Source: Acidobacteriaceae bacterium
GTDB taxonomy: Bacteria; Acidobacteriota; Terriglobia; Terriglobales; Acidobacteriaceae
NCBI GenBank assembly: GCA_028283625.1
Contig: JAPWKG010000026.1
Coordinates: 1-64,000, forward strand
Length of the DNA stretch: 64,000 bases
Direction: 5' to 3'
The notes beneath the pieces are model-generated. The model did not search any database and was not told where the DNA came from. It saw nothing but the letters and a program-made list of their open reading frames with translations. Positions 7,871 to 17,763 of the stretch are shown piece by piece. Both the position numbers and the translations under genes were made by a program. Numbering within the stretch: the stretch's first letter is position 1; every line of letters begins with the position of its first letter.

Positions 7871-10315
7871 TTAGATCTTCTGGATGCGGAGTACTTCGCG
7901 GACGCCGGGCACCTTGCGGAGGTTCTGTGTGAGGCGCGTGAGGTGACGAACGTCGACGGTCTCGATGACGAACTCGACGTTGACGACGCCGTCCACGGGG
8001 GGCTGCGAATCAACGGAGCGGATGTTGGTATTGTCGTCGGAGATGATGGCCGTGAACTCTTTGAGCAGGCCGGCGCGGTCGTCACAGATGATGACCAGCT
8101 TGACGGGATAGGTGGTGGGCCGGGGAGAGCCTGCGGTCTCCGGTGCGGCGGCCCATTCGACCTCGATGCGGCGGTCAGCCTCATACAGCAGGTTCTGTAC
8201 GTTGCTACAGCTTCTTGCGTGGACCGCGACGCCTTTGCCGCGGGTGACGTAGCCGATGATCTCTTCCCCGCGAATGGGATTACAACAACGTGCGCGGTAG
8301 ACGAGCAGATCGTCGTGTCCCTCAACCTGCAGCGACTCAGAACCCTTGCCGAAGAAGACGCGTTTGACGGCGTCGGACATGTGCGAGAGCGAGTTGGTGG
8401 CGGTGGCTTCGGTGGGGGTCGGCTCGGGCGCGATGGTCGAGCCGGGCTCGAGCTTGTTCAGCGCCTGCCGGGCAGAGTACTTTCCGAAACCGATGCCGGC
8501 GAGCAGGTCTTCGTGGCGCGCAAGGCCGTACTCGTTGGCTACGCGGTCGAAGTCGGCGGAGTGGAAGTGCGAGAGCGCGACCTTATACTTGCGGGCTTCG
8601 CGTTCGAGCAGTTTCTGTCCGATTTCGATGGCGCGGACGCGCTGGTTCTCGTTGAGCCAGTGCTTGATCTTGTTCCGCGCGCGGGAGCTCTTGGTGAAGC
8701 TGAGCCAGTCGCGTGAGGGCGCGTGGCCCTGCTGCGTGTTGATCTCGACGATGTCGCCGTTCCGCAGGCGCGAGCGCAGTGGAACGATGCGTCCGTTGAC
8801 TTTGGCCCCGACGGTGGCGTGGCCGACGTCGGTGTGGATGGCGTAGGCAAAGTCGATGGGCGAGGCGTCCTTCGGCAGGACGATGACCTTGCCCTTGGGG
8901 GTGAAGGTGTAGACCTCTTCGGGATACATGTCCATCTTGAGGGTGGACATGAACTCGTTGGGGTCAGCCATCTCCCGCTGCCACTCGATGAGCTGGCGCA
9001 GCCAGGCGAGCCGCTCTTCATCGCGCGCGGAGACGTTGTCGGTGGCCTTGTACTTCCAGTGCGCGGCGATGCCCTCTTCGGCGACACGGTGCATGTCTTC
9101 GGTGCGGATCTGCACCTCGAACTGATGGCCGCCTTCGGCGATGAGCGTGGTGTGCAGCGACTGATAGAGGTTCGGCCGCGGCATGGCGATGAAGTCTTTG
9201 AAGCGGCCGGGCACCGGACGCCAGGTGGCGTGCAGAAGGCCGAGCGCGGCGTAGCAGTCCTGCTCGCTCTGCGTGATGACGCGCACGGCGAAGAGGTCGA
9301 AGACCTGATCGATCGGCACGTTGTGGCGCGTGAGCTTCTGCTGGATGGAGTAAAGGCGCTTGATGCGGCTCTCGACGCGGGCATCAATGTGCGCGGTCTG
9401 GAGCTTGCCTTCCAGCGTGGTGACGATGCGCTGAAGAAACTGCTGGCCTTCGCCGCGCAGCGCATCGACCTCGCTGGAGAGCTGCGTGTAGGTGAAGGAG
9501 TCGGTGTAGCGGAAGGCCAGGTCTTCGAGTTCACCGCGGAGCTTACCCATGCCAAGACGATGCGCGAGCGGAGCGTAGACCTCCAGGGTCTCGCGCGCGA
9601 TGCGCTCCTGCTTTTCCGGCTTCAGGTGCTCGAGCGTGCGCATGTTGTGCAGGCGGTCGGCGAGCTTGATGATGACGACGCGCACGTCGGTGACCATGGC
9701 GAGAAGCATCTTGCGGATGTTCTCTGCCTGATGGTCTTCGCGGTTGGCGAACTTGATCTTGTCGAGCTTGGTGACGCCTTCGACGATGTGGGCGACCTGC
9801 TCGCCGAAGCGCTCGGCGATGTCGGCCGGAGTCACGTCGGTGTCCTCGACGGCATCGTGCAGCAGCCCTGCGGCGATGGCGGTGGAGTCCATCTTGAGCT
9901 CGGCCAGGACCTGCGCCACCTCCAGCGGGTGGATGACGTAGGGTTCTCCGGAAGCGCGCTTTTGCCCGGCGTGGTGCTGGAGGCAGAAGACCCATGCCCA
10001 GCGGATGAGGTTCAGGTCGTCATTCGGACGGTTGACCTGCACGGTGGCCAGAAGATGCGCGAACTTGGTTTCGAGCTCGTCGGCCTCAGGCAGGTGCAGA
10101 AGCGAGGCTTCGGGAAGCGGGGGATGGGGGTGCGATGTTTCGGCCGCAAAGGCGCCGGAGGGCTCATCGAGCGCGACGTTCGATGTGTGCACAGCAGGAA
10201 CCGGTGCGACGGCCGGGAGCGCTGCTTCGAGCTCAAGACCGGTGTCGCTGAGGGGAATGCCGGACGTCCTGTTCGCTTCGCCGGAGGGTTGAAGCTCCGG
10301 CTCAGGGATGGCCAT
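7871..10315 (-). CDS. rel: Bifunctional (p)ppGpp synthetase/hydrolase
   Basis: Stringent-response enzyme making and degrading (p)ppGpp, 814 residues. It has an HD hydrolase domain with HD at 153-154 and ED at 157-158 (LLHDAVEDT). The synthetase domain has RFKD, the RxKD form of bifunctional Rel/SpoT enzymes rather than the ExDD of RelA. It is followed by a TGS domain (VYTFTPKGKVIVLP), a conserved CC-type zinc-finger region (RARCCNPIRGEEIIGYVTRG) and a C-terminal ACT domain. An unusual Pro/Ala-rich N-terminal extension of about 75 residues precedes the family start; the ATG at 10315 is kept because the frame stays open, but a later start cannot be excluded. Confidence 0.95.
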   Translation of the reverse strand: MAIPEPELQPSGEANRTSGIPLSDTGLELEAALPAVAPVPAVHTSNVALDEPSGAFAAETSHPHPPLPEASLLHLPEADELETKFAHLLATVQVNRPNDDLNLIRWAWVFCLQHHAGQKRASGEPYVIHPLEVAQVLAELKMDSTAIAAGLLHDAVEDTDVTPADIAERFGEQVAHIVEGVTKLDKIKFANREDHQAENIRKMLLAMVTDVRVVIIKLADRLHNMRTLEHLKPEKQERIARETLEVYAPLAHRLGMGKLRGELEDLAFRYTDSFTYTQLSSEVDALRGEGQQFLQRIVTTLEGKLQTAHIDARVESRIKRLYSIQQKLTRHNVPIDQVFDLFAVRVITQSEQDCYAALGLLHATWRPVPGRFKDFIAMPRPNLYQSLHTTLIAEGGHQFEVQIRTEDMHRVAEEGIAAHWKYKATDNVSARDEERLAWLRQLIEWQREMADPNEFMSTLKMDMYPEEVYTFTPKGKVIVLPKDASPIDFAYAIHTDVGHATVGAKVNGRIVPLRSRLRNGDIVEINTQQGHAPSRDWLSFTKSSRARNKIKHWLNENQRVRAIEIGQKLLEREARKYKVALSHFHSADFDRVANEYGLARHEDLLAGIGFGKYSARQALNKLEPGSTIAPEPTPTEATATNSLSHMSDAVKRVFFGKGSESLQVEGHDDLLVYRARCCNPIRGEEIIGYVTRGKGVAVHARSCSNVQNLLYEADRRIEVEWAAAPETAGSPRPTTYPVKLVIICDDRAGLLKEFTAIISDDNTNIRSVDSQPPVDGVVNVEFVIETVDVRHLTRLTQNLRKVPGVREVLRIQKI

Positions 10316-10393
10316 AGGTCATTATATGCCGCATGGTTGGCTGAGATGTGAGCCGTTTGAAGCGGGTAACGGGTTGAGAACGAGGGGCCAGTG

Positions 10394-11656
10394 TCAGGGA
10401 CGCGGGTGCAGGGCCGGGCGCTCGAAGCGGGCGAGCGTGGCGGCAGGTTTGTCGGCCGGAGCGGCTTTGTCCTGCTTCTCGGGCTTTTCCGCGCCGCGCA
10501 GCGGGCCGGGTTCGGGGCGGGAGCCGCCGTGGGTCCAGTCCACAAGCTCGTCGAAGGCATGGAGAATTTCGTCGGGCGAGATGGCACAGTGGCCTTCGTG
10601 CTTGACGTACTGCTGAACGAGGTTTTCGCCAAAGCCCGCGGCCTGAACGAGGTGGTCGTACTGGGCCAGAGAGCCGGGCTGGACGATGGGGTCGTAGAGC
10701 GTGTGGACGGCGAGCATGGGCTTTTGCAGGCGGCCGCTGGGGGTGTAGTGCCGCACGAGATACTGCCGGGCTTTGGGCTGGGCGGCGTAGCGGCGCACCC
10801 CGTCGTTCAGGGCGAAGTCGCTTTTGCTGTCGGCGGGGTTGGAGCCGGTGTAGAGCAGGTTGCGGTTATCAAAGGGGTTGCCGCCGGCGCGGCGGGTCAT
10901 GTCGCCGATGACGTAGGTGAAGTAGGCGATGTCGGAGGCGACGCCCGCGTCGCTGTGCAGGCCCATGAGGTTGCGCATGGCTTCGGCCCCGGCGGGGTTG
11001 CGGCGCAGAGCGGCTGCGATCTTTTCGCGCTCGGCTTCATTGGCCAGGTAATCGGGAGGGACCTGCAGGATGGGAGGTGCGACGTTGGGGAAGTAGTAGT
11101 CGAAGGCCGCGCGCAGGGAGAAACGCCGCTCGAAGCTCTCGATCGTGGGGCCGACGGCTCCGCAGAGGTCGAGCCCGCCGAGGTAGGGCCGTGGGTTCAG
11201 CTCCAGCGTGACCATGACCAGCGCGCCGCCCATCGAGGAGCCTACGACATAGGTTTCCTTGGGCGGGCCGTACTTGTGTACGAAGTATTTGCGCAGCGAC
11301 TCGGTTTCCGGGTAGGCCTGCGGAAGCGCCCAGCCGGGAAGGGAGTAGGAGCTCTGCGCGATCGCGTAGTGGCGTTCCAGCAGCGGAGCGGGATGACCGG
11401 CGATCTTTTCCTGAATGTGGAAGGTGCCGACGGTCTGCGCGTAGCCGTGGTAGTACATCACAAGCCCGCCGTTCCAGCCTCCTGGAATGTCGATGCGGTA
11501 GGCCGCGCCGTCGAGCACGCCGGTTTCCACGAGGCCTTGCGCGGTGTGGAGGACCTGCGAGGTGGTGGGTTTCTGGGCCTGTGAGTAGAGGCCTGGAAGC
11601 AGGAGGGCGCAGAGAAGGAGCGCTCGAAGGCCGGCGATGGGAGAAGCAGAAGGCAT
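10394..11656 (-). CDS. Secreted alpha/beta hydrolase
   Basis: 420-residue exported hydrolase. The signal peptide ends around residue 27 (LYSQA). The nucleophile elbow is GSSMGG, the likely acid is in HTLYDPI and the likely catalytic His in KHEGHCA. MYYHGYAQT looks like the oxyanion-hole strand. The C-terminus is a Pro/Lys/Ala-rich tail of about 40 residues. Substrate unknown (esterase or peptidase-like). The next upstream gene on the same strand starts about 1.5 kb away, with only 48 bases between the two reading frames, so they may be co-transcribed. Confidence 0.75.
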   Translation of the reverse strand: MPSASPIAGLRALLLCALLLPGLYSQAQKPTTSQVLHTAQGLVETGVLDGAAYRIDIPGGWNGGLVMYYHGYAQTVGTFHIQEKIAGHPAPLLERHYAIAQSSYSLPGWALPQAYPETESLRKYFVHKYGPPKETYVVGSSMGGALVMVTLELNPRPYLGGLDLCGAVGPTIESFERRFSLRAAFDYYFPNVAPPILQVPPDYLANEAEREKIAAALRRNPAGAEAMRNLMGLHSDAGVASDIAYFTYVIGDMTRRAGGNPFDNRNLLYTGSNPADSKSDFALNDGVRRYAAQPKARQYLVRHYTPSGRLQKPMLAVHTLYDPIVQPGSLAQYDHLVQAAGFGENLVQQYVKHEGHCAISPDEILHAFDELVDWTHGGSRPEPGPLRGAEKPEKQDKAAPADKPAATLARFERPALHPRP

Positions 11657-11704
11657 GATAGCTGTTAGCCCATTTTACGGGCGAGGTGCTGTGCGGCAAA
11701 GCCT

Positions 11705-13144
11705 CTAGATGCTGTCGTGCTGCCCGAAGTGAAAGGCCCAGGCAACGCCGATGGTGAGGATCGGGTAGAAGCGCAGGGGGCTGATGCTGTTGTTGATGTT
11801 GCGCTGCTCCTGCTGGAGCTGCTGCTGGGCGGTGGGGTCGGAGCCGATCGGGCCGCAGCCGGAGTTGCCGGCGTCCGTGGAGCAGACGGAGCCTTCGAGC
11901 TCGAGCGCCATGTGAAGGCGGTCGACGTACTGGATGCCGGCCTCAAAGGGGATGCTGAGGTGGCCGTTGTGACGCGGGATCATGTTGCCGGTGCCGAGGG
12001 TGAGGCTGGGGGCGGCGCGCCATCCGAAGTCGAGCACCGCCGAGCCGTGGACCGGATCTGTGGCCGAGGAGATGTAGGAGCCGTCGTCGATGTCGAAGCT
12101 GCCGCCGGCGGGCACGGCGAGGTTCATGTGGAGCTTATTGCCGTTGTAGAAGGTGACCCCGGGGGAGATGCGAAAGCGGTTGTTGAAGGGGAAGATGTCC
12201 AGCGCGAGGTTGCCGGAGCGTAAGTGCGCGGTGCCCGAGGCGGTCACGCCGCTGTCGAGATAGGAGCCCGTGTACTGGAAGAACGAGCCGCCGACGCGGA
12301 GGTTCAGCCTCTGGGCGAGAGGCGTGGCGAGGTCGCCTCCGATGCCGCCTGCGCCGACTTTGAGCTGCACGGCGAGGGCGTGGAAGGGGCGGACGGGTGG
12401 GTTCTGCACGCGGTGCGGCTCAGAAACCTCGTCCGCCAGAGGGCGAGCCTGCGGAGGCAGAGAGGGCTGCACGCTGGCCTGAAGCGGCGCCTCCGGGGCC
12501 TGAATCTGCGAGGCTGCGGCCGGCGCGGGAGGCTCCGGCGCGGAGGGCACGTTGACCGGTGCCGGGAGATCGGTCGTGGGCTGGTCGTCGTGCCCGGGCT
12601 GCGGGTAATGAACGGCGAAGCCGGAGGAGACGGGCGGGGTAGCCGGGGCGCGCCGCACGGGCGTGGTGAGGGTGGTGACAGGCGCCGCGGGAGCGATGAT
12701 GTCGCTGCCCATGGACGGGATGCTGCCGTCGTCTGCTGCGGATGTGGCGGGAGCCTGGTTGGCGACAGGAGCAGCGGGGCTGTAGCGATACGGAGTGGCG
12801 TCGGTCACGGCGTCCGCCGCGGCGGGGCGTGCGGTGTAGCTTCCGTCGGGCAAAGGAAGCGAGCGGATGGGATGAACGTCGCCGCCGGTCGTGTCGAGGA
12901 GGCTGTCGCTGGTTGTACTCTGCCCGGTCAGGCTATGGGAGCTGGTGGCGCGAACGCTCCGCTTGCGATAGCTGCGGTAGTGCGGCCGGGGTGCGGTTCC
13001 TGTGGTCTGGGTCTGCGCGGTGCCGATTCCAGAGCCCGGGATAAGCACCGGCGAAGAGCTTTGGGCCAGAAGAGACGGACTGAGCGTTGCGGCGGTGATG
13101 AGGGCAAGCAGAGAGCGTAGCGCTGCGGTGCTGGTGTGAGCCAT
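11705..13144 (-). CDS. Putative outer-membrane beta-barrel protein with long Pro/Ala-rich linker
   Basis: 479 residues. A signal peptide (about 1-28, ending SLLAQ) is followed by about 230 residues of low-complexity Pro/Ala/Thr sequence and then a C-terminal domain from about 260. That domain has alternating strands (LNLRVGGSFFQYTG, FRISPGVTFYNGN, LHMALELEG) ending in ILTIGVAWAFHFG, which resembles an outer-membrane barrel. No function recognised. Divergent from the ribonucleotide reductase operon. Confidence 0.65.
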   Translation of the reverse strand: MAHTSTAALRSLLALITAATLSPSLLAQSSSPVLIPGSGIGTAQTQTTGTAPRPHYRSYRKRSVRATSSHSLTGQSTTSDSLLDTTGGDVHPIRSLPLPDGSYTARPAAADAVTDATPYRYSPAAPVANQAPATSAADDGSIPSMGSDIIAPAAPVTTLTTPVRRAPATPPVSSGFAVHYPQPGHDDQPTTDLPAPVNVPSAPEPPAPAAASQIQAPEAPLQASVQPSLPPQARPLADEVSEPHRVQNPPVRPFHALAVQLKVGAGGIGGDLATPLAQRLNLRVGGSFFQYTGSYLDSGVTASGTAHLRSGNLALDIFPFNNRFRISPGVTFYNGNKLHMNLAVPAGGSFDIDDGSYISSATDPVHGSAVLDFGWRAAPSLTLGTGNMIPRHNGHLSIPFEAGIQYVDRLHMALELEGSVCSTDAGNSGCGPIGSDPTAQQQLQQEQRNINNSISPLRFYPILTIGVAWAFHFGQHDSI

Positions 13145-13342
13145 GCCATTTCCTCCGTCGGCGGGGGTGAGTGTGTTTTCTGGGGAGCCCGGAGGCTAAG
13201 TCTTAACTTTAGGCAGAAAAACCTGTGTGTGCGGGAGAAAGAAGCGCATAGAGCGTGTTTTCTTCTGGAGAAAGGGGCATTGTGGCGGAAAACCGGGAGA
13301 GAAAATTTGTTCTGCGCACTGGGCGTGGCTAGATCCCGTTAT

Positions 13343-13389
13343 CCACAATCTCTTGTATTGCTCCTGGTCTCGAACCCAAGCTAGAGTAT
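13343..13389 (+). promoter_or_regulatory. Candidate tandem NrdR boxes
   Basis: Two sites resemble the NrdR consensus ACACWATATWTWGTGT: CCACAATCTCTTGTAT at 13343-13358 (12 of 16 positions by my count) and ACCCAAGCTAGAGTAT at 13374-13389 (11 of 16). Their starts are exactly 31 bases apart, the spacing known for NrdR box pairs (three helix turns). The second overlaps the candidate -10 element, as expected for repression. Individually weak matches; the spacing and location carry the call. Confidence 0.5.
13358..13387 (+). promoter_or_regulatory. Candidate promoter of the nrdA-nrdB operon
   Basis: TTGCTC at 13358-13363, an 18-base spacer and TAGAGT at 13382-13387. A start near 13394 would begin the transcript just before the riboswitch. 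Confidence 0.4.
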
Positions 13390-13400
13390 GAAAACAATTT

Positions 13401-13564
13401 CTGAGGTTCTCCCGATCGTCGGGGGATGAAAAGGGAATCCGGTGAAAATCCGGAGCTGCCCCGCAGCGGTAATCAGGTACGAACGCCAGAACAACACTGA
13501 GTCCGAAGAGCGGCTTGGGAAGTCAGGCAAGTAGGTTTGAACCTGTGAGTCCGAAGACCTGCCT
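13401..13564 (+). promoter_or_regulatory. Cobalamin (B12) riboswitch
   Basis: The conserved core is easy to read: GGTGAAAATCCGGAGC, then CTGCCCCGCAGCGGTAA, and the B12 box AGTCCGAAGACCTGCC closing at 13564. It binds adenosylcobalamin in the nascent mRNA and normally switches the downstream gene off. It lies about 110 bases before nrdA on the same strand. Its target here is a B12-independent class I reductase, the arrangement known for Streptomyces nrdABS. Confidence 0.95.
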
Positions 13565-13579
13565 TGGAACTAACGCTGA

Positions 13580-13595
13580 GCCTCCGAGGGGAGGC
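13580..13595 (+). promoter_or_regulatory. Hairpin below the riboswitch, possible expression platform
   Basis: GCCTCC, loop gagg, GGAGGC, only 16 bases after the B12 box. There is no T run, so it is not a simple intrinsic terminator; it may compete with aptamer folding. Confidence 0.35.
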
Positions 13596-13676
13596 GAGGT
13601 GGCAGAGTGCTGATGCCTGCGTCTGGGGCATGGCTCTGTTTCTTCGCATCGCTTTCCGAGGCCAAGGAGATGCTCC

Positions 13677-16541
13677 ATGGCCGCACATACTTCCGCAAGC
13701 TATTCACCCGTTCCTGTTCCTCCGTCGGGAGAGCTACCGTCGAAGGGCACGCCTGTCGCTTCTTCGCCCAACGCGCTGAACGTGGTCAAGCGCGATGGTT
13801 CTCTTTCCCCGTTCGATCCGGCAAAGATTTCGGTAGCGATTTCCAAGGCGTTTGTCGCTGTGGAAGGCTCGACCGCTGCGGCCTCGCATCGTGTGCATGA
13901 CCTGGTGGAACGGCTGACCGGTCAGATTGTTGCCGCACTGCTGCGCCGCGTGGGTCCTTCGCGCGCGCTGAACATTGAAGAGATTCAGGATCAGGTTGAG
14001 CTGGCGCTGATGCGCTCGGAAGAGCATCGCGTGGCCCGTGCCTATGTGCTGTATCGCGAAGAGCATGCGCAGAAGCGCCGCGAAGAAGAAGCTCCGGTAA
14101 GCGAGGCGGCTCGTCCGCAGTGGAAGGTGAAGCTGCCGGATGGCCGTGTGGAGCCGCTCGATGAGCAGCGTCTGGAGTCGCAGTTGGCTGCGGCGTGCGC
14201 AGGGCTCGACGGTGTTTCCTCCACGGCGGTGCTCGCTGAGCTGCGTCGCAATCTGTACGACAACATTCTGCTGCATGAGGTGGGGCTGGCGCAGGTGATG
14301 GCGGCTCGCACGCTGGTGGAGCAGGAGCCGAACTATGCCTATGTGAGCGCACGGTTGCTGATGAACAACCTGCGCGATGAAGCGCTGAACTTTGTGCTGC
14401 CGACGAAGACGGCTGTGTCGCAGGGGCATCACGAGGCAAGCTACGGGGAGTACTTCCCGGAGTTTGTGCGCAAGGGTATTGCGCTGAACATGCTGGACAA
14501 GGAGCTGGCCGCCTTCGATCTGCAACGTCTGTCCGCTGCCCTGAAGCCGGAACGCGATGGCAACTTCCAGTTCCTTGGTCTGCAGACGCTGTATGACCGC
14601 TACTTCCTGCACTCGGGCGGCGTGCGTTATGAGCTGCCGCAGGCGTTCTTCATGCGCGTTTCGATGGGCCTGGCGATTCGCGAGATCGATCGCGATGCAC
14701 GCGCGATTGAGTTTTATGAGCTGCTGAGCTCGTTCGACTTCATGTGCTCGACGCCGACGCTGTTCAACGCAGGCACGCAGCGGCCTCAGCTTTCCTCCTG
14801 CTTCCTGACGACGATTGCGGATGACCTGGATGGGATCTTCAAGGCGATCAAGGACAATGCGCTGCTTTCGAAGTATGCCGGCGGGTTGGGCAATGACTGG
14901 ACGCCGGTGCGCGGCCTTGGATCGCATATCGCCGGAACGAACGGACAGTCGCAGGGCGTGGTGCCGTTTCTGAAGGTCGCCAACGATACGGCGATTGCGG
15001 TGAACCAGGGCGGCAAGCGCAAGGGCGCGGTGTGCGGCTATCTGGAGACGTGGCACATCGATGTGGAAGAGTTTCTGGATTTGCGTAAGAACACGGGCGA
15101 TGACCGTCGCCGTACGCATGACATGAATACGGCGAACTGGGTGCCGGATCTGTTCCTGGAGCGTGTGGAGGCGGATGCGTCGTGGACGCTGTTCTCGCCG
15201 GATGAGACCCCGGATCTGCATGATCTATACGGCAAGAAGTTTGCCGAGCGCTATGCGTACTACGAAGCCAAGGCACAGCGCGGCGAGATGAAGGTGACCC
15301 GCACGCTGCGTGCGCTGGATCTGTGGCGCAAGATGCTGACGATGCTCTTTGAAACCGGGCATCCGTGGATTACGTTCAAGGACCCGTGCAATCTGCGCTC
15401 GCCGCAGCAGCATGTCGGTGTGGTGCACTCCTCGAACCTGTGCACGGAAATTACGCTGAACACCAACGCGCATGAGATTGCCGTGTGCAACCTGGGCTCT
15501 GTGAACCTGGCCAACCACGTTACCAAGGATGGTCTGGACGAGGTTCGTTTGAAGAAGACGGTTACGACGGCCATGCGCATGCTGGACAACGTGATCGACA
15601 TCAACTTCTACACGGTGCCGGAGGCACGCAACTCGAACCTGCGTCATCGCCCGGTGGGCATGGGCCTGATGGGCTATCAGGATGCGCTGTACGTGCAGGG
15701 TATTCCGTTCGCCTCTGAGACTGCGGTGAAGTTTGCCGACACGAGCATGGAGCTGATCAGCTATCACGCGATCTCGGCTTCAGTGGATCTGGCGGCGGAG
15801 CGTGGACGCTATGCGACCTTCGAAGGCTCGTTGTGGAGCAAGGGCATTCTGCCGCATGACTCGGTGGAGTTGCTGGCGGAGAATCGCACGCATGCGCTGG
15901 AGCTGGACCGCTCCTCGACGCTTGACTGGAGCAGCCTGCGGGAGCGAGTGAAGACGATCGGTATGCGTAACTCGAATACGCTGGCGATTGCACCGACGGC
16001 AACCATCTCCAACATCTGTGGCGTGACGCAGTCGATTGAACCGACGTACCAGAACCTGTTTGTGAAGTCGAACATGAGCGGCGACTTCACAGTGGTGAAT
16101 GCGTATCTGGTGCATGACCTGAAGGCGCGCGGTTTGTGGGATGAGGTGATGGTCTCGGATCTGAAGTACTTCGATGGCTCGCTGGGCGCGATTGATCGTG
16201 TGCCGGAAGACCTGAAGCAGATCTACGCGACGAGCTTCGAGATTGCGGCGACGTGGTTGATTCAGGCTGCGGCGCGCCGTCAGAAGTGGATCGACCAGGC
16301 GCAGTCGCTGAACCTGTACATTGCAGAGCCGAGCGGCAAGAAGCTGGATGCGTTGTATCGCGAGGCATGGCATGCGGGGTTGAAGACGACGTACTACCTG
16401 CGTTCGCGTTCGGCCACGCATGTGGAGAAGAGCACGCTGAAGCGCACGGACGGCAAGCTGAATGCGGTCTCCGCAGCCGCGGCGGTTGCACAGGCCAAGC
16501 AATGCTCGATTGATGACCCGACCTGCGAAGCCTGCCAGTAG
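13677..16541 (+). CDS. nrdA: Class I ribonucleoside-diphosphate reductase, large subunit
   Basis: Catalytic subunit reducing ribonucleoside diphosphates to deoxy forms, 954 residues. The N-terminus holds one clear ATP-cone (about 34-131, [16 protein letters not shown]) and a second cone-like region (about 149-240), longer than E. coli NrdA (761). Active-site residues are C375 (SSCFL), the radical cysteine C589 with N587 and E591 (SSNLCTEI), and C604 (VCNLGSVNL). The C-terminal CxxC (C950, C953) is the thioredoxin-reducible pair. ATG at 13677 has AAGGAG eight bases upstream. Controlled by the B12 riboswitch and probably NrdR; nrdB follows after 22 bases. Confidence 0.97.
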   Translation: MAAHTSASYSPVPVPPSGELPSKGTPVASSPNALNVVKRDGSLSPFDPAKISVAISKAFVAVEGSTAAASHRVHDLVERLTGQIVAALLRRVGPSRALNIEEIQDQVELALMRSEEHRVARAYVLYREEHAQKRREEEAPVSEAARPQWKVKLPDGRVEPLDEQRLESQLAAACAGLDGVSSTAVLAELRRNLYDNILLHEVGLAQVMAARTLVEQEPNYAYVSARLLMNNLRDEALNFVLPTKTAVSQGHHEASYGEYFPEFVRKGIALNMLDKELAAFDLQRLSAALKPERDGNFQFLGLQTLYDRYFLHSGGVRYELPQAFFMRVSMGLAIREIDRDARAIEFYELLSSFDFMCSTPTLFNAGTQRPQLSSCFLTTIADDLDGIFKAIKDNALLSKYAGGLGNDWTPVRGLGSHIAGTNGQSQGVVPFLKVANDTAIAVNQGGKRKGAVCGYLETWHIDVEEFLDLRKNTGDDRRRTHDMNTANWVPDLFLERVEADASWTLFSPDETPDLHDLYGKKFAERYAYYEAKAQRGEMKVTRTLRALDLWRKMLTMLFETGHPWITFKDPCNLRSPQQHVGVVHSSNLCTEITLNTNAHEIAVCNLGSVNLANHVTKDGLDEVRLKKTVTTAMRMLDNVIDINFYTVPEARNSNLRHRPVGMGLMGYQDALYVQGIPFASETAVKFADTSMELISYHAISASVDLAAERGRYATFEGSLWSKGILPHDSVELLAENRTHALELDRSSTLDWSSLRERVKTIGMRNSNTLAIAPTATISNICGVTQSIEPTYQNLFVKSNMSGDFTVVNAYLVHDLKARGLWDEVMVSDLKYFDGSLGAIDRVPEDLKQIYATSFEIAATWLIQAAARRQKWIDQAQSLNLYIAEPSGKKLDALYREAWHAGLKTTYYLRSRSATHVEKSTLKRTDGKLNAVSAAAAVAQAKQCSIDDPTCEACQ

Positions 16542-16563
16542 TCACAACACGAAAGGAAGAACG

Positions 16564-17700
<1,137 letters not shown>

Positions 17701-17713
17701 GCAGGAGAGAGAC

Positions 17714-17749
17714 AAGCAGAAGGCCCGCCGTGTGGCGGGCCTTCTGCTT
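17714..17749. terminator. Perfect hairpin between convergent nrdB and glycosyltransferase genes
   Basis: AAGCAGAAGGCCCGCC pairs perfectly with GGCGGGCCTTCTGCTT around a 4-base loop. Only short T stretches flank it, but its position suggests two-way termination. Confidence 0.65.
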
Positions 17750-17763
17750 GTACGTGGAACGGC

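Noticed and set aside
8723..10351. 542-codon frame opposite rel
   Set aside because: Shadow of the rel gene, whose domains are all intact on the other strand.
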